From Candidatus Nomurabacteria bacterium (GTDB lineage Bacteria; Patescibacteriota; Minisyncoccia; Phycocordibacterales; UBA9973), in contig CALRFB010000025.1 of NCBI GenBank assembly GCA_943356455.1, forward strand, positions 1 to 7,993: a stretch of DNA of 7,993 bases, in the 5' to 3' direction. This document shows positions 6,115-7,993 of this stretch, piece after piece. Positions within the stretch are counted from its first letter, which is position 1. Each line of letters begins with the position of its first letter. The notes beneath the pieces are model-generated. The model was not told where the DNA came from. It worked only from the letters and a program-made list of their open reading frames with translations, and did not search any database. The translations under genes were made by a program, and so were the position numbers.

Positions 6115-6509
6115 AAAAATTTACTGTAAAGCGTGGTGTAAACGGTCTCGGACTTTTTTCAAACATTCCATATAAAAAGGGCGACAAAATCATCGAATAC
6201 GTTGGTGAGAAAATTACCCCCGCAGAAGCTGATCGACGAGGCGGAAAATACTTATTTGAAGTAGATAAAAAACTTACCGTAGACGGCAAGTCTAGAACGA
6301 ACATCGCTCGCTATATCAATCACTCATGTATTCCAAATGCTGAAGCTGAAATCGATGGTAAACAGATTTTTATTTATGCTAAAAAAGCCATCCAGCCAGG
6401 AGATGAAATACTCTACAACTACGGCAAGGAATACTTTGAAGAATATATCAAACCTAAAGGTTGTCGTTGCGACAAATGTACCGGCAAGATCGTTAAAAAG
6501 ATCAAATAA
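6108..6509 (+). CDS. SET-domain protein lysine methyltransferase
   Basis: Small S-adenosylmethionine-dependent enzyme that should methylate lysine in a protein substrate. Nearly the whole 133 residues form the SET domain: GLGLF (13-17), the IIEYVGE segment (28-34), YLFEVD (48-53), the signature NHSCIPN (71-77) that binds SAM and makes the pseudoknot, and DEILYNYG (99-106) with the Tyr of the active site. A short post-SET motif follows, GCRCDKC (C119, C121, C124), which with C74 can bind one zinc in related enzymes. All key motifs are intact, so activity is likely. The substrate is unknown; ribosomal or DNA-binding proteins are guesses only. The gene has its own terminator immediately after the stop codon. 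There is no Shine-Dalgarno at normal distance; GAGG sits too close to the ATG. Confidence 0.93.
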   Translation: MQKKFTVKRGVNGLGLFSNIPYKKGDKIIEYVGEKITPAEADRRGGKYLFEVDKKLTVDGKSRTNIARYINHSCIPNAEAEIDGKQIFIYAKKAIQPGDEILYNYGKEYFEEYIKPKGCRCDKCTGKIVKKIK

Positions 6510-6531
6510 GCACCCACAAGGGTGTTTTTTT
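6509..6531 (+). terminator. Terminator after the SET gene
   Basis: CACCC (6511-6515) pairs with GGGTG (6520-6524) around ACAA, followed by seven T (6525-6531). The hairpin starts two bases after the stop codon. Confidence 0.88.
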
Positions 6532-6537
6532 GTGGTA

Positions 6538-6565
6538 TTGATTACTTTGGTGTTTGTGATATAAT
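6538..6565 (+). promoter_or_regulatory. Promoter of the 140-residue gene
   Basis: TTGATT (6538-6543), a 16-base spacer ending in TGA, and TATAAT (6560-6565), an extended -10. Predicted start near 6572 leaves a 17-base A/T-rich leader without a Shine-Dalgarno sequence. Confidence 0.7.
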
Positions 6566-6588
6566 AATAAAAAATTAAATATAGTACT

Positions 6589-7011
6589 ATGGCACTCGAA
6601 TTAGAACAAGGTTTAACCACGGCAAAAACTGCCTATTTTAAAACACTGCTTGAGCACAAAGACTATACCTACAGCGATGTATTGGTAAAAGCCGAAGAGT
6701 TCGCAGGAGTAATCAACCGACCACACTTTGCCAATATTGTGGCAGAGAGTAGTAAAGCATTTCTCTATCAAGAATCTCAAATTCCTGATAAAGAATACAC
6801 AAAACGTCGAAAAAAATTGAGCAAAGAATATTCGATAAGCATCAATCATTTCCCGAAAACAGTACACGATAAAGTGTTACCCAAGGTATTGTACGGCATG
6901 AAAATGCATGCAGAGAAAATCTTACTTCAGCAAGATATTCCCCATTCTGACGGTGTCGAAATACGCAAGTCCCTCGGACAATTTTATCAACTCCTCATTC
7001 AAACTGTTTGA
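6589..7011 (+). CDS. Unrecognised 140-residue helical protein
   Basis: I do not recognise this protein. It has no signal peptide or membrane segment and looks mostly alpha-helical: long stretches with Leu, Lys, Glu and Ala in helical spacing and few Gly. A strongly basic patch, TKRRKKLSKEY, lies at 65-75, and could contact nucleic acid (inference only). There are no cysteines. The gene sits between a clear promoter and a clear terminator and ends in TGA. This TGA must be a true stop, since the terminator hairpin begins 21 bases later. It is encoded downstream of the SET gene but is separated from it by a terminator, so co-regulation is not implied. Confidence 0.82.
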   Translation: MALELEQGLTTAKTAYFKTLLEHKDYTYSDVLVKAEEFAGVINRPHFANIVAESSKAFLYQESQIPDKEYTKRRKKLSKEYSISINHFPKTVHDKVLPKVLYGMKMHAEKILLQQDIPHSDGVEIRKSLGQFYQLLIQTV

Positions 7012-7031
7012 TTGAGTACCAATCCAAGTAC

Positions 7032-7060
7032 AAGCCCCGTCACAACGGGGCTTTATTGTT
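7032..7060 (+). terminator. Terminator after the 140-residue gene
   Basis: AAGCCCCGT (7032-7040) pairs perfectly with ACGGGGCTT (7045-7053) around CACA, followed by a T-rich run with one A and one G. It also lies just beyond the end of the convergent minus-strand gene, but in that direction the T run is poor. Confidence 0.88.
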
Positions 7061-7073
7061 TGTCTACGGCGAT

Positions 7074-7940
7074 CTACGACCGACGTTGCTCACTTTTGTG
7101 TTGAGAGAATATGTACGTAAAAGCAGCACCAAAGTAAAAAACTTGTGCCGAAAAATATACCCAAAACATAATGGTGATGAGCGTTCCAGCCGCACCAAAC
7201 GCCGAACTATCTACATAGTGTCCCAGATAGTAACCGATCAATGATTCACCGAGCAGAAACGTTAGTGCCGTTGCTGATGCACCGAGAGTAATATCTTGCC
7301 AAGGTAATTTTATTTTAGGGACGATGCGATATATCGCACCAAAGAATATAGTCACAAAGATAAACGACATAAGGGGTTCAACTGCTTGGGCGAGTGAAAA
7401 TGCATTTGGGTAAATAATACGCAATTGATCGCTTAACGATTGTAAGATAACACTGCCAAGGATGGAAAAAATAAACAAGCACGACAAGATTACCATGAGT
7501 ATGAGACTGGGTATGTGGCTTTTGAGATACATGCCGATCTGCTTGTAGCCACTTATTCTTTTTGGTTTCTGGTGTTCATCTGATGACCACATCCTGTTTA
7601 CGGTAAATGCAAGCTCGCGAAAAACACCACCGGCACCGTATATCAAGATAATCAAACTTATCATTCCGGATACTATGCCAGCACTATGAAAACCACTTTG
7701 GGTAATGAGACTACTGACATACGTTGTAATATCAGTTCCAGCAACTGCTGAAATGTGATACAGCAAACGCCCTTCTACTAAGTCGCTTCGAAAAAGAAAA
7801 CCTGCTATTGAAATTAAAACAATAAAAAGTGGAGCCATAGAAAAAATAGCATAATAGGAAATGGCTGCACTAGCGCGTGAGGGATTGCTGGTTCTCCAGA
7901 GCTCATACGTCTCGCGAAGTAGTGGGGTGATACGTTGCAT
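7074..7940 (-). CDS. YihY/BrkB family inner membrane protein
   Basis: Polytopic membrane protein of the YihY/virulence factor BrkB family. About six membrane segments are visible: roughly 26-50, 88-107, 143-168, 186-207, 216-238 and 248-278. Typical family features are ASAAISYYAIFSMAPLF at 23-39, FRELAFTVNRMW at 107-118, the YRIVPKIKLPWQDITLGA segment at 204-221, and SSAFGAAGTLI near 245-255 followed by FWVYFSAQVFYFGAAFTY. The 288-residue length is normal. The short C-terminus is basic and charged. The family was once annotated as ribonuclease BN by mistake; its real role, perhaps transport, is not settled. The ATG at 7940 was chosen because a -10 box lies six bases before it. It ends in TAG and is convergent with the 140-residue gene. 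Confidence 0.93.
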   Translation of the reverse strand: MQRITPLLRETYELWRTSNPSRASAAISYYAIFSMAPLFIVLISIAGFLFRSDLVEGRLLYHISAVAGTDITTYVSSLITQSGFHSAGIVSGMISLIILIYGAGGVFRELAFTVNRMWSSDEHQKPKRISGYKQIGMYLKSHIPSLILMVILSCLFIFSILGSVILQSLSDQLRIIYPNAFSLAQAVEPLMSFIFVTIFFGAIYRIVPKIKLPWQDITLGASATALTFLLGESLIGYYLGHYVDSSAFGAAGTLITIMFWVYFSAQVFYFGAAFTYIFSQHKSEQRRS

Positions 7941-7946
7941 ATGAAC

Positions 7947-7952
7947 AGTATA
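7947..7952 (-). promoter_or_regulatory. -10 box of the YihY/BrkB gene
   Basis: TATACT on the minus strand (7952-7947), then six bases, then the ATG at 7940: another predicted leaderless start. No clear -35 or TG extension is seen, so this is weaker than the other promoters. Confidence 0.4.
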
Positions 7953-7962
7953 CGTTAGTGAT

Positions 7963-7993
7963 ATAAAAAAAATCCCCCAGGGGGTGGATTGTT
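7963..7993 (-). terminator. Terminator of a minus-strand gene beyond the right edge
   Basis: Read on the minus strand, AATCC, a bulged A and CCC pair with GGGGGATT around a short loop, followed by eight T. It would end a gene lying outside the window and insulate the YihY/BrkB promoter. The hairpin is nearly symmetric and could also act on the plus strand. Confidence 0.75.

Noticed and set aside
6080..6304. 75-codon N-terminal extension of the transglutaminase-like gene
   Set aside because: Lies antisense to the SET gene and lacks family features; a TATAAT sits just before the ATG at 6079.
7008..7244. Plus-strand frame of 78 codons
   Set aside because: It starts over the stop of the previous gene, runs through the terminator and then antisense to the YihY/BrkB gene.

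Overview
The window looks like the chromosome of a small-genome bacterium of the Candidate Phyla Radiation (Patescibacteria, Parcubacteria-like). This placement is an inference from the style of the DnaE protein, the short and mostly unassigned proteins, the very compact intergenic spaces, and start regions without Shine-Dalgarno sequences. The genetic code is standard: TAA, TAG and TGA all end genes here, and none of the glycines in the long dnaE frame is encoded by TGA. There are eight protein genes, with no sign of phage, IS element, CRISPR or tRNA.

Layout, left to right: dnaE (minus, replicative DNA polymerase III alpha, C-terminal end lost or damaged at the window edge); rnhB (plus, RNase HII); an unrecognised 227-residue protein with an internal duplication (plus); a lipoprotein with a Pro/Gln-rich tail (plus); a strong promoter and terminator with no convincing gene between them, a candidate small RNA of about 170 nt (plus); a protein resembling cysteine peptidase/transglutaminase-like proteins (minus); a SET-domain lysine methyltransferase (plus); an unrecognised 140-residue protein (plus); and a YihY/BrkB membrane protein (minus). 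The right edge holds the terminator of a further minus-strand gene outside the window.

The genes are mostly single transcription units, each with its own sigma70-type promoter and often a hairpin terminator. dnaE and rnhB are divergent and both concern replication (synthesis and removal of RNA from DNA). The other genes have no visible common pathway.

The most interesting signals lie outside the standard annotation. First, three in-frame stops fall in the otherwise conserved C-terminal continuation of dnaE. Second, there is the orphan promoter-terminator unit at 5208-5415. Third, five start codons sit only 6 to 9 bases after a -10 box, which predicts leaderless or nearly leaderless mRNAs. 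Fourth, the divergent dnaE and rnhB promoters seem to share one -35 sequence. I found no convincing multi-gene novel system.
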